Under the pieces are notes generated by a model. That model worked only from the letters and a program-made list of their open reading frames with translations, had not been told where the DNA came from and did no database searches. Made by a program: the position numbers and the translations under genes. From Lacipirellula limnantheis (GTDB lineage Bacteria > Planctomycetota > Planctomycetia > Pirellulales > Lacipirellulaceae), in NCBI RefSeq assembly GCF_007746075.1, contig NZ_CP036339.1, positions 2,118,885-2,182,884 on the forward strand: a DNA stretch of 64,000 nt, read 5' to 3'. Shown here one piece after another: positions 37,470-45,819 of the stretch (position 1 is the stretch's first letter; every line of letters starts with the position of its first letter).

Positions 37470-38093
37470 TCAGTCCCACGCGCCGCTGCCGGCCAGCGCA
37501 AGCAGCTTCGGCACCACGCTCCGCAGTGCCCTGGCGCGGTGGCTGATCGCCGACTTCACCAGCGGTCCTAGCTGGCCGAACGTTTGGTGATACTCCACCA
37601 CCTCGAACAGCGGATCGTAGCCGAACCCGTTCATTCCCGCCGGCTCGAACACGATCCGCCCGCGGCAAATATCGTCGCTTTCGGCCCGAATTTCCCCGCG
37701 CGGGTCGGCCACTGCCACATGGCAGACGTAGTGGGCCGTACGCTTGGCAAGCGGCAGCGCGCCCAACTCCGCGAGCAGCTTCGCGTTGTTGTCGGCGTCC
37801 GTCGCATTCTCGCCCGCGTACCGCGCCGAATAGACCCCCGGTCGGCTGCCCAGCGCATCGACCGCCAACCCGCTGTCGTCGGCCATCACCCACGCCCCGA
37901 GATAGACCGCCTGCTCCGCCGCCTTCTTCCGGGCGTTGTATGCAAACGTGTCGCCATCCTCGACGACGTCCAAAACCGGCCGCCCTGTTTCGCGGAGCGT
38001 CTGCACCTCAAACCCGTAGGGGGCGAGCAGTTCTTGCATCTCCCGCCCCTTCTTTAGGTTGGTCGTCCCAATCACCAGTCGATGCGCCGTCAT
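37470..38093 (-). CDS. rdgB: Non-canonical purine NTP pyrophosphatase, RdgB/HAM1 family
   Basis: 207 residues, normal length. It removes dITP, dXTP and ITP from the nucleotide pool. Visible motifs: the start LVIGTTNLKKGREMQELL (T-N-x-x-K), WVMADDSGLAVDALGSRPGVYSARYAG, and the late FEVVEYHQTFGQL with the SHRARAL segment. It should be cytoplasmic. The end of the gene is 8 bases from a perfect inverted repeat. Confidence 0.95.
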   Translation of the reverse strand: MTAHRLVIGTTNLKKGREMQELLAPYGFEVQTLRETGRPVLDVVEDGDTFAYNARKKAAEQAVYLGAWVMADDSGLAVDALGSRPGVYSARYAGENATDADNNAKLLAELGALPLAKRTAHYVCHVAVADPRGEIRAESDDICRGRIVFEPAGMNGFGYDPLFEVVEYHQTFGQLGPLVKSAISHRARALRSVVPKLLALAGSGAWD

Positions 38094-38760
38094 GATCGTT
38101 CGTCGCCCCTAGCAAACCTATTAGCCACCGGTTAATTCACAGCGGAGGAATTCCCGCCACTTAACTCTTAAAAACGGCGACGAATGGCGATAGTGTACAA
38201 ATAAACACATTTAATCCGCTCTTTGAACACGCAACCCAACGAATCCAGGGCGCCATTTCCACCGGGAGCGCCTAGCCCTGACGCGCGACGCCCTCATCAC
38301 CAGGACCTGACGCTCGCAAACCGCCGAGATCACATCCATCCCAAAGGTGGAGACGGTGATCTCGGTGGACTCGCCAAAAACCGCCGTTGTTTGCATCGCC
38401 CGAGTTGGCCAAAAAATCTTGGCCGACACGGCCGACTCGAAAAAAACAGGTAAAAACGACCACGCCCACCTCTGCCAAAACTACTGGCACAGTTGGCAGA
38501 CGTGGCAGACTTGGCGGACAAGGCCGAAATGTAGCAGGCGCGCCTCGTGTGCTGCCGCGAACCGCGCCGGAATTACCGGAGAAACACGGCCTCGTGTTGA
38601 GAGGAGCCTCTATCACCAGCGCCGAGTGAGGTTTGCAACATCACACTCAGTGTGTCTGCGACGAAAAAAGAACCGACGATGAACGCATTCATCGCCGGTT
38701 CCGATAGCCTGTGTATTTTTTGTGGCGCTCGTGGCGTCCTTGGCGGTTCAGGCCTTCATG
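38094..38760. other. 667-base non-coding region with short 9-mer repeats and a terminator
   Basis: No credible gene was found on either strand. Around 38420-38440 and 38493-38519 the DNA has a 9-base period: TTGGCAGAC, GTGGCAGAC, TTGGCGGAC in tandem, and TTGGCCGAC, ACGGCCGAC. A short perfect palindrome CACACT-C-AGTGTG lies at 38642-38654. The terminator at 38664-38701 and a half-copy of the CCGCCAAGG repeat at 38727-38752 close the region. The upstream part should hold the rdgB promoter. Confidence 0.6.
38664..38701 (-). terminator. Terminator hairpin downstream of the SPOR-like protein gene
   Basis: The arms GAACCG-x-CGATGAA and TTCATCG-x-CGGTTC (38670-38701) form a 14-base stem with one mismatch and a 4-base loop. 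On the minus strand it is followed by TTCTTTTTTCG. On the plus strand a weaker T-run (ATTTTTTG at about 38714) also follows, so it could act both ways. Confidence 0.8.
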
Positions 38761-40029
38761 CTACTGCCGCACGTAGGCCGAACTGACCGATTCCTTCGGC
38801 GCCTCGATCGCCGTCGGTTGAATATCGAACGGCAAACCGACGAAATCCTTCGGATGGAATCCTTCCATCACGTCGCCGAACGATTTGGAGAAGCGTTGGT
38901 CGAATTCGCTGAGGACTTTTTCTTCGGTATGTTCGGCCTTCTGAATATCTTCGCTGTCGGCCCCGATCGCTTGATACGTGGCTCGTTCGAAGCCGACGTT
39001 GGGCGTCGCGGCGCCGAACGTGTTGACGATAATTTGGGCCTCGCGGGTCGACGCCGTGAGCTGGCCGTACTCATTCCGCTGCAAGTCGTTGAACGACCCG
39101 ACGGTCACGTAGCTTTCGTAGCGATCGTGGAACTCGTACGCTTCCCAACCTTTGCTCCGCAGCGCGACCGTTAGCTTGTGGGCCTTATCCACCGCAACAA
39201 CCAGGGCGTCGTTCTCTTGAGCGCGGCGAACTGACCCGCCGCTGGCAGAGCCATTGTTTGCTTCCTTCAGCGACGTCTTGCCGCTGAAGGTCGCCACCTT
39301 GATCGTGTATTTGCCCGGGCATTTCAGCAGCGAATGCTCAAAGTCCTTGTTCCACTTCGCGACCTCCGCATCGACGCCGACCGGCGCAAAATACTCCTTC
39401 GGCAGCATTGGATTTCGCGTCAGGAAGGCGTGGCCCATCGGACCGCGGTTAACTTGCTTGCCCAGCTTCTGCTTCACCGAGCGCTGGAGTTGGCGCACGG
39501 CCACCAGGCTCTGCGAAGTCGCTTCTCCCGATTCGACTTTCAGGCATTCCGGCTCCAGCGTCTTCACCCGATCGAGCAATGCCTGAGCCTCGGCATCGTC
39601 AATATGCTGGAACTCGCCAACCAACACCGCGTGCTCCAGGATCTGACTTCCCCGTTGGTATCGCCGCTTGATCGGCGTCCCATAGTTGTCGATGCCTCGG
39701 CCGGGGCGTTCATCTTCGAGCTTGAACGTCATCGCATAGTAGTAGGCCGGCAGGTTGTACTTCGTGCGCAGTTCGGTGACGAGCTCCCGGGCTTCGGTCT
39801 CACCCCCTTCGCCGTTGAACGACATGGCCATAATCAGCCAGGGGCCATTTTTTTCCGCCAGCGAGTAGTCGCCGTTTGGATCGGCGGCGACCCGCTTCCG
39901 CGGCATCACTTGGCGCCAAAAGGGCTCCGCCGCATGGCTGTAGGAAAACGAGCTGATTGCTCCCGCCGCCAGCAGGGCGACGGTTGCCAAGGGGCGAAGG
40001 CGGAGGGCCAAGGAGACGCGATGGAGCAT
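38761..40029 (-). CDS. Exported protein with SPOR-like segment, function unknown
   Basis: 422 residues from the ATG at 40029, with a signal peptide (residues 1-33, cleaving near SHAA-EP). I do not recognise the full-length family, which looks planctomycete-specific. Two regions have the character of a SPOR-type fold: PWLIMAMSFNGEGGETEARELVTELR at about 63-90, and YTIKVATFSGK ... LRSKGWEAYEFHDRYESYVTVGSF at about 245-315. SPOR domains bind denuded peptidoglycan. This is inference from pattern only. The C-terminus ends with a low-complexity tail. Confidence 0.65.
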   Translation of the reverse strand: MLHRVSLALRLRPLATVALLAAGAISSFSYSHAAEPFWRQVMPRKRVAADPNGDYSLAEKNGPWLIMAMSFNGEGGETEARELVTELRTKYNLPAYYYAMTFKLEDERPGRGIDNYGTPIKRRYQRGSQILEHAVLVGEFQHIDDAEAQALLDRVKTLEPECLKVESGEATSQSLVAVRQLQRSVKQKLGKQVNRGPMGHAFLTRNPMLPKEYFAPVGVDAEVAKWNKDFEHSLLKCPGKYTIKVATFSGKTSLKEANNGSASGGSVRRAQENDALVVAVDKAHKLTVALRSKGWEAYEFHDRYESYVTVGSFNDLQRNEYGQLTASTREAQIIVNTFGAATPNVGFERATYQAIGADSEDIQKAEHTEEKVLSEFDQRFSKSFGDVMEGFHPKDFVGLPFDIQPTAIEAPKESVSSAYVRQ

Positions 40030-40392
40030 GGTCGATTCCGCGGTCGGGAGGCGCAAGTGAGTCTGGCCGGGCCTAATTTCCGGCTGATTCGCGGCGGAAA
40101 AGTACCAAAGAACGACGCCCCGCGCCCAGGTCGGATTGATTCCCTGCTAGCAGCGATTCGTCCCGCTCCCGGCCGCTGACGATTTAGCGACGGTTCACAG
40201 GTAACGCCCAGCCCAAAAAAACCGGTCAGAACCATCAGCACGGCTGTCCCAAGGTGAAATTTCCTCAATTCATCCAAGAGCTTCGAGCCCCTAGCGAATC
40301 ACCCGGAACGACCCGCTATAGTGGTAATGACGATCCTGCGGCGGCGCGGGGATGTCTCCGCGGACTAAGAGACTCAGAACGGGGAAAGAACG
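40030..40392. other. Divergent intergenic region before sppA
   Basis: These 363 bases should contain promoters of the SPOR-like gene (leftward) and sppA (rightward). A leftward frame starting at 40277 opens with MDELRKFHLGTAVLMVLTGF, but it soon becomes Arg/Pro-rich and overlaps the SPOR-like gene start, so it is not accepted. Nothing else was seen. Confidence 0.5.
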
Positions 40393-42459
40393 ATGCGTGA
40401 ATTCTTGCTCGGAATGTGGTTAGCTATCGCTGTCGTTGCGGCCGGCCCGGCTGTTCGCTCCTTTGCCGACGAGTCGCCTGCGAAGGACGAGAAAGTCGTC
40501 GCGGCCGAGAAGTCCGCAAAGGGTGACGACAAATCCGCCGACGAAGCGAAAGACGCGGACAAAACCGAAGCATCCGACAAGGACAGCGACAAGGACGAGG
40601 CCGACGACAACGCCGCCAAGGACGAAGCGAAGGCCGAAGCCAAGAAATTGAAGGAGAAGAAAGAAGCCGCTAAGGCCGAAGCAAAGGCCGACGCGGACAA
40701 GAAAGCAGCAGCCGAGAAGAGCCCCGCCAAGGACGGTGAGAAGAAGGAAACGAAGGCGGCCGAGAAGAAGGTTCGCATCGCGTACATCATCATCGATGGC
40801 GCCCTGCCGGAGTCGCCCGGTGAGATGTCGCTCTTCGGCGATCTTGGCGTCGATCTTCGCAAGACCATGGCCCGGATTGAAAAGGCGGGGGACGACGAAG
40901 CAATCGCCGGCGTGATCCTGCAAATCGACGCCGCCCCGGGTCGCGGCAAGCTCAATGAACTTCGCAGCGCCATCAAGCGGGTTCAAGGCAAGGGGAAGAA
41001 GGTCTACGCCCTGCTCGAGTCGGCCATGGGCCCGCAGTACCAGCTCGCCTCGGCCTGCGATGAAATCATCCTCCCCGAGTCGGGCGAAGTCCTGCTACCG
41101 GGCATTCGGGCCGAGTTCTCGTTCTACAAGGACCTATTCGCGAAGGTTGGCGTCGAAGCCGACATGATGCACGTCGGCGACTTCAAAGGCGCCGCGGAAC
41201 CCTACACTCGCGACAGCCTCAGCGAGCCGGTTCGCAAGAATATGACGGCGCTAATCGACGACCTGTACGATGAGATGTTGACCACCATCGCATCGGATCG
41301 CGACATCAAGATTGAGGATATTCGCAAGCTCGTTGATCAAGGCCTGCTGATGGCGGCCGAAGCCAAGGAAGCGGGCCTAGTCGATCGAATCGCGTATCCC
41401 GACCAGTTCCGCGATTCGCTGCAAAAAGAGTACAAGGCCGACAAGCTGGTCTACGTCGAGAACTACGCGAAGCAGAAAGTCGACACCGACTTCAGCGGCC
41501 CGATGGGAATGATGAAGCTCTTCCAGTCGATGATGGGCGAAGGGCGTTCTGGCAGCGGCGACAGTGCGCCGAAGATCGCCGTCGTCTACGCCGTCGGCCC
41601 GATCATGAGCGGCAAAAGCCAGAGCAGTCTCATGGGCGGGACGTCGATGGGCTCCACCACCATCGTTGAAGCGTTGCAAGAGGCCGCGAAGGACGAAACC
41701 GTCAAAGCGATCGTTCTCCGCGTCGACAGCCCCGGCGGATCGGCCCTCGCCAGCGACCTGATCTGGCGGCAGACGCAAGCCATCGAGAAGCCGATCATCG
41801 CCAGCATGGGCGATGTCGCCGCCAGCGGCGGATACTATATCTCCATGGGCGCCGACCGCATCTTTGCCGAACCCGGAACCGTCACCGGTTCGATCGGCGT
41901 CGTCGGCGGCAAGCTGGCGATGAAGGGCGTTTACGACAAGCTTGGCATCGACACCGAGTCGATCTCGCGCGGCGAGAACAGCGGCATCTTTTCGACGACC
42001 CACAAGTTCTCGGATTCGGAGCGGAAGGTCGTCGAACGCATGATGAAGGTGGTTTATCAGCAGTTCACCTCCAAGGCGGCCGAAGGTCGCAAGATGAAGC
42101 AGGAAGACCTCGAGAAGCTCGCCGGCGGTCAGGTTTACACCGGACGCGTGGCCAAGCGGCTCGGCCTGATCGACGAAGTCGGCACGCTGCGCGACTCGAT
42201 CCAAGCTGCTAAGCGACAGGCTGGGCTCGATCCAGACAAGAAGGTTGAACTGATCGTTTTGCCGAAGCCGGAGAATCCGTTGGAGGCGCTCTTCGGCGGG
42301 AATATGGACGCCGAACGAGAAGCCGAGGCACGGATGGTTGCCGGCCTCGCGTCTTTCGCACCCGAGTTGCGCGGCGTCCTGCAGCATGCACTGCAGCTCC
42401 GGCAGGTGATGCGCGAACCAGTGGCTCTCATGATGCCGTATTGGTTCGAGATCAAGTAA
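40393..42459 (+). CDS. sppA: Signal peptide peptidase SppA, long form, with charged linker
   Basis: 688 residues. A signal peptide or anchor (1-25) is followed by about 100 residues of Lys/Asp/Glu/Ala repeat (27-126). Two SppA/crotonase-like domains follow. The catalytic dyad is split between them as in E. coli SppA: Lys265 in HVGDFKGAAEPYTRDSLS and Ser478 in GDVAASGGYYIS. LRVDSPGGSALASDLIW and GSIGVVGGKLAM also match. It degrades leftover signal peptides in the membrane. The charged linker is unusual in size. Confidence 0.93.
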   Translation: MREFLLGMWLAIAVVAAGPAVRSFADESPAKDEKVVAAEKSAKGDDKSADEAKDADKTEASDKDSDKDEADDNAAKDEAKAEAKKLKEKKEAAKAEAKADADKKAAAEKSPAKDGEKKETKAAEKKVRIAYIIIDGALPESPGEMSLFGDLGVDLRKTMARIEKAGDDEAIAGVILQIDAAPGRGKLNELRSAIKRVQGKGKKVYALLESAMGPQYQLASACDEIILPESGEVLLPGIRAEFSFYKDLFAKVGVEADMMHVGDFKGAAEPYTRDSLSEPVRKNMTALIDDLYDEMLTTIASDRDIKIEDIRKLVDQGLLMAAEAKEAGLVDRIAYPDQFRDSLQKEYKADKLVYVENYAKQKVDTDFSGPMGMMKLFQSMMGEGRSGSGDSAPKIAVVYAVGPIMSGKSQSSLMGGTSMGSTTIVEALQEAAKDETVKAIVLRVDSPGGSALASDLIWRQTQAIEKPIIASMGDVAASGGYYISMGADRIFAEPGTVTGSIGVVGGKLAMKGVYDKLGIDTESISRGENSGIFSTTHKFSDSERKVVERMMKVVYQQFTSKAAEGRKMKQEDLEKLAGGQVYTGRVAKRLGLIDEVGTLRDSIQAAKRQAGLDPDKKVELIVLPKPENPLEALFGGNMDAEREAEARMVAGLASFAPELRGVLQHALQLRQVMREPVALMMPYWFEIK

Positions 42460-42546
42460 CTCCCTGAAGAGTCGGTTTTTTCGGACTCGGCATGGCAGCG
42501 CAGCAGCGGCAGGCGGTCGCGCACACTCAACGATGATCGTCAGCCT

Positions 42547-44172
42547 ATGCGGCGTCTGCCCTTAAAGATCGGTGTGCGCCGCCGTATCACAGCGATGGCA
42601 GCGCTGCTGGCTTTACTGCTTGCATTCGATTCCGACAAGACTTTGCCGCCCGTTAAGTCGGGCGCTCAAGCGGCGGAGATCGTGCAACGGTCGACGCCCG
42701 CAGAAACCGCGGGCGCCTCGGCCGACGTCGAACGAGGCCGGACGCTGGCCGCCAAGTGGTGCGGCAACTGTCACTTAGCGCCCGAGCCCAGCGACCTCCC
42801 TCGCGATCGTTGGCCTTACATCATCAAATGGATGGGCAACTACCTCGGCCACCCGAATATAGACGATGACGTCAAGAACTTGATTTATCCGACGCTCGTC
42901 GCCACGAAGCCGTTCGTCACGGCCGAAGAATTGCGCGCCATCCAGGACTATTACATGTCGGCGGCGCCCGCGGAAACTGAACCGGCCTTTCCGCGAAATC
43001 AGCCGCTCCCCACTACAGCGCTTTTCTCGCCGCAACGGTGGCCCGGATACCTCAAGCCGGCGACGGCGTCTTTGGTCGCCATCGATGCGCCGCGACGACG
43101 CCTTTACGTCGGTACCGCCGATGATTCGATGCTCCGCATTTTTACCCAGGATGGGCTTCTGTATAAGCAAATTGGCTGCGACGAGAATCAAGCGGTGGAG
43201 GTTCGCCCAACCGCTGACGGGTTCGACTTAGCCCTGCTCGGCGACATCGGCATCGACCGCCATCGTGGCACAGTCCAAAAGATTGAAGGCTTCGGTCCGC
43301 AGGCAGGGCCGCTCCGCGCCTCGCGCATCGTGGCCGGTTTTCATCGAACCAGCGGCGCCGCTTGGGGCGACCTCGACCGGGATGGTCACGAGGACGTCGC
43401 TTTGGCTGGCTTCGGCGACTATGCCGACGGAGCGCTTTCATGGTTTGCCGTCAAGCCAAACGAGGAGCCGATTCGGCGCGACCTGCGCATCGGCTCGGGG
43501 GCCCTCGACGTCGTGGTGGACGACGTGGACCAGGACGGTGACTTGGACATCCTAAGCCTCATCGCTCAAGGGCACCAGGAAATGCTGTGGTTCGAGAATG
43601 ACGGGACCGGACATTTCCAGTCGCGGCCACTTTGGAAGGAGCGGTCGGTTTACGGCTACAACTCGTTTCAATGGACCGATTTCAATGGGGACGGAAAGAA
43701 GGATCTTGTCGTCGCCAGCGGGAATAACATGGAGATGCCCGATCCTCCCATCAAGCCAGTGCACGGCGTGTACGTGTATCTGCAAACAGGTCCGATGGAG
43801 TTCACGAAAACGCACTTTCTGCGCATGGACGGCGCCGCCAAAGCATTAGCCAATGACTACGACAACGACGGCGACGTCGACGTCGCCGCAATTTCGGCTT
43901 ATCCCGATTGGCGATCCGACGCGCCAGCCATGTTTGTATTGTTCACCAATGACGGAATGGGCGGATTCGCGCCCTCTACCATTCCGGCTTCCTTCTCCAG
44001 TCAAGCGATCACGATGGACGCGGGCGACCTCGATGGAGACGGCGACGTCGATCTAGCAATTGGCGGCGCCAGTTGGAAGCCGCTTCTTCCGGAACCTTGG
44101 CTAGCAGGCGCCGCCAAGCGAATTGAGGAGGTCCCGCCGGTTGTCGTCTTGTGGAACCAGTCCGTGCGCTAG
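42547..44172 (+). CDS. Exported c-type cytochrome / FG-GAP (VCBS) propeller protein
   Basis: 541 residues. A signal peptide or anchor (10-30) is followed by a small cytochrome c domain: C72-G-N-C-H76 in AAKWCGNCHLAPEP, with Met137 (DYYMSAA) or Met96 as possible sixth ligands. From about 150 to 535 an integrin-alpha-like propeller follows, with Ca-loop repeats DLDRDGHEDVALAG, DVDQDGDLDILSL, DFNGDGKKDLVVAS, DYDNDGDVDVAAIS and DLDGDGDVDLAIGG. This domain pairing is common in planctomycetes, with unknown substrates. First gene of the three-gene exported set. Confidence 0.85.
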   Translation: MRRLPLKIGVRRRITAMAALLALLLAFDSDKTLPPVKSGAQAAEIVQRSTPAETAGASADVERGRTLAAKWCGNCHLAPEPSDLPRDRWPYIIKWMGNYLGHPNIDDDVKNLIYPTLVATKPFVTAEELRAIQDYYMSAAPAETEPAFPRNQPLPTTALFSPQRWPGYLKPATASLVAIDAPRRRLYVGTADDSMLRIFTQDGLLYKQIGCDENQAVEVRPTADGFDLALLGDIGIDRHRGTVQKIEGFGPQAGPLRASRIVAGFHRTSGAAWGDLDRDGHEDVALAGFGDYADGALSWFAVKPNEEPIRRDLRIGSGALDVVVDDVDQDGDLDILSLIAQGHQEMLWFENDGTGHFQSRPLWKERSVYGYNSFQWTDFNGDGKKDLVVASGNNMEMPDPPIKPVHGVYVYLQTGPMEFTKTHFLRMDGAAKALANDYDNDGDVDVAAISAYPDWRSDAPAMFVLFTNDGMGGFAPSTIPASFSSQAITMDAGDLDGDGDVDLAIGGASWKPLLPEPWLAGAAKRIEEVPPVVVLWNQSVR

Positions 44173-44363
44173 GACCGCTGATCAAGGCAACGACGGCATG
44201 CATCCACGTGATCGGCAGCTTAATTTTCATTCAATTGCCAATAAGATGCGTTTGGAATCGAAGTGCTAGGCGTTACACGACGGATCGACGATAATGCCGG
44301 CCGTTGACGATGGACCGTCATCGTCGAGTTCCCCAGTTCACTCTCCCGTACCGGAGCGGAAAG

Positions 44364-45725
44364 ATGGCAATCAAGCGTCCCTTCGAACGTCTGGTGGTCG
44401 GAATCGCCTTAATGGCCTCTGTTGAGTCCACCGCTTTGGCAGAGACTGCGCTGGACGAGCAAGCAGTCGTCGAGGTCGCAGCCACTGCGGATGAAGCCAA
44501 CGATAAGGATGACGCGACAGGGGAGGAGCCGACCCATAAACAATCGGCGCTGATCAACATCAATGCGGAGGGTCTACCGCAGGCCAGCGTGCAATGCTTC
44601 TGCCTCCTCGGAGATGATCGGTTGCTGGCCGGTTGTTCCGGCGCCAAGAACGAGATTCGGGTCTTCGACGATCAGGGAACATACGTCGAATCTTTTGATC
44701 TCCCGGTGGCTCCGGAAGCCATCAACATCGCGCCCGATGGAACGATTCTAGCGGCCGGCGAAGGAGAACTGTTGCGTCTCTCCGCTGACGGGAAGGTTCT
44801 CGCCACAGCCGAGTCGCCGCATGCGGCGGCCATTCGAGACGCGAAGGAAGAAGTTCGCAAACAAACGATTGAGCAGCACCAAGAGCAGGCGAATATGCTG
44901 CCTCAGATGCTCGAGGCTTACGATTCCGCGATGAAAGAACTCGAGAAGCAGATTGCCCAGCTCGAAGAGCAAGGAGAGGATGGAAAGGATCAACTCCGAG
45001 CCTCCAAAGAGATGATGGAGTCTTACAAGCAGGCCAAGGAGCAGATGAAGGAGGAGTACGGCGACAACGCCAAAGAGTTGACCGAAGAGCAAGTTGAAGA
45101 GATGGTCACATCGGCGATTCAGTACAAGCTGAAGGTCGCCTCGATTAGCTCTGACGGCGAGGCGGTGTTCGTCGCCTGCGGCATGCCTGCCGGCTATGGA
45201 TACGCGGTCTGGAAGTTGACTCCAGACTTCACTGACGGCAAGGAAATCGTGTCAGGGCTTAGCGGTTGCTGCGGCCAAATGGACGTCCAAGCGAATGCTG
45301 ACGGCGTCTTTGTCGCTGAGAACTCCCGCAAGCGAGTCCGCCGGTTTGACCCCGAGGGAGAATCGGTATGCGATTGGGGCAAGGCGTCCGAGGGAATCGA
45401 CGGCTTTGGCAGTTGTTGCAATCCGATGAATCTGGCCTTCGGAGCGAACGGCTCGGTCTACACGGCTGAAGATACGACTGGACGCATCAAGCGTTATTCG
45501 AACGACGGCAAGTTGCTCAGCGTCGTTGGAGCCGCCGACGTCGTCCCGGGCTGCAAGAAGGTTTCCATTGGCGTCGACTCGACGGGAGACCGGGTCTACA
45601 TGCTCGATATCACCCGTAACAACGTGGCCGTGCTTTCACGGGTAAATCCAGACCCAAAAGAGCCGCTGGCGAACGCCACTTCCGCGAGCGGAAACTTCTT
45701 GTTGAAGCTCTTCGGGTTGGAATAG
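44364..45725 (+). CDS. Exported NHL-like beta-propeller with cysteine pairs and a coiled-coil insert
   Basis: 453 residues from the ATG at 44364, preceded by CGGAAAG. A signal peptide covers residues 1-27. Propeller blades appear at about 65-150 and 255-430. Between them a long charged helical hairpin (about 152-252) is inserted. Cysteines fall at corresponding blade positions: VQCFCLL (78, 80), SGCCGQMDV (302, 303), GSCCNPMNL (351, 352) and PGCKKVS (397), so they probably lie together at the propeller face. Metal, heme or disulfide function is possible. I know no named family for this combination. Confidence 0.75.
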   Translation: MAIKRPFERLVVGIALMASVESTALAETALDEQAVVEVAATADEANDKDDATGEEPTHKQSALININAEGLPQASVQCFCLLGDDRLLAGCSGAKNEIRVFDDQGTYVESFDLPVAPEAINIAPDGTILAAGEGELLRLSADGKVLATAESPHAAAIRDAKEEVRKQTIEQHQEQANMLPQMLEAYDSAMKELEKQIAQLEEQGEDGKDQLRASKEMMESYKQAKEQMKEEYGDNAKELTEEQVEEMVTSAIQYKLKVASISSDGEAVFVACGMPAGYGYAVWKLTPDFTDGKEIVSGLSGCCGQMDVQANADGVFVAENSRKRVRRFDPEGESVCDWGKASEGIDGFGSCCNPMNLAFGANGSVYTAEDTTGRIKRYSNDGKLLSVVGAADVVPGCKKVSIGVDSTGDRVYMLDITRNNVAVLSRVNPDPKEPLANATSASGNFLLKLFGLE

Positions 45726-45819
45726 CTTCGTCCCACCGGCATACGATCATAGAGCGGCGGCACGACTGTCCCGTCAGGTCGTCGCTGCACTTTTCCATAT
45801 AGTGCTAAGGAGGCCTGTC

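Noticed and set aside
39906-40277. Small leftward frame starting MDELRKFHLGTAVLMVLTGF
   Set aside because: The hydrophobic start is attractive, but the frame turns Arg/Pro-rich and overlaps the start of the SPOR-like gene in another phase.
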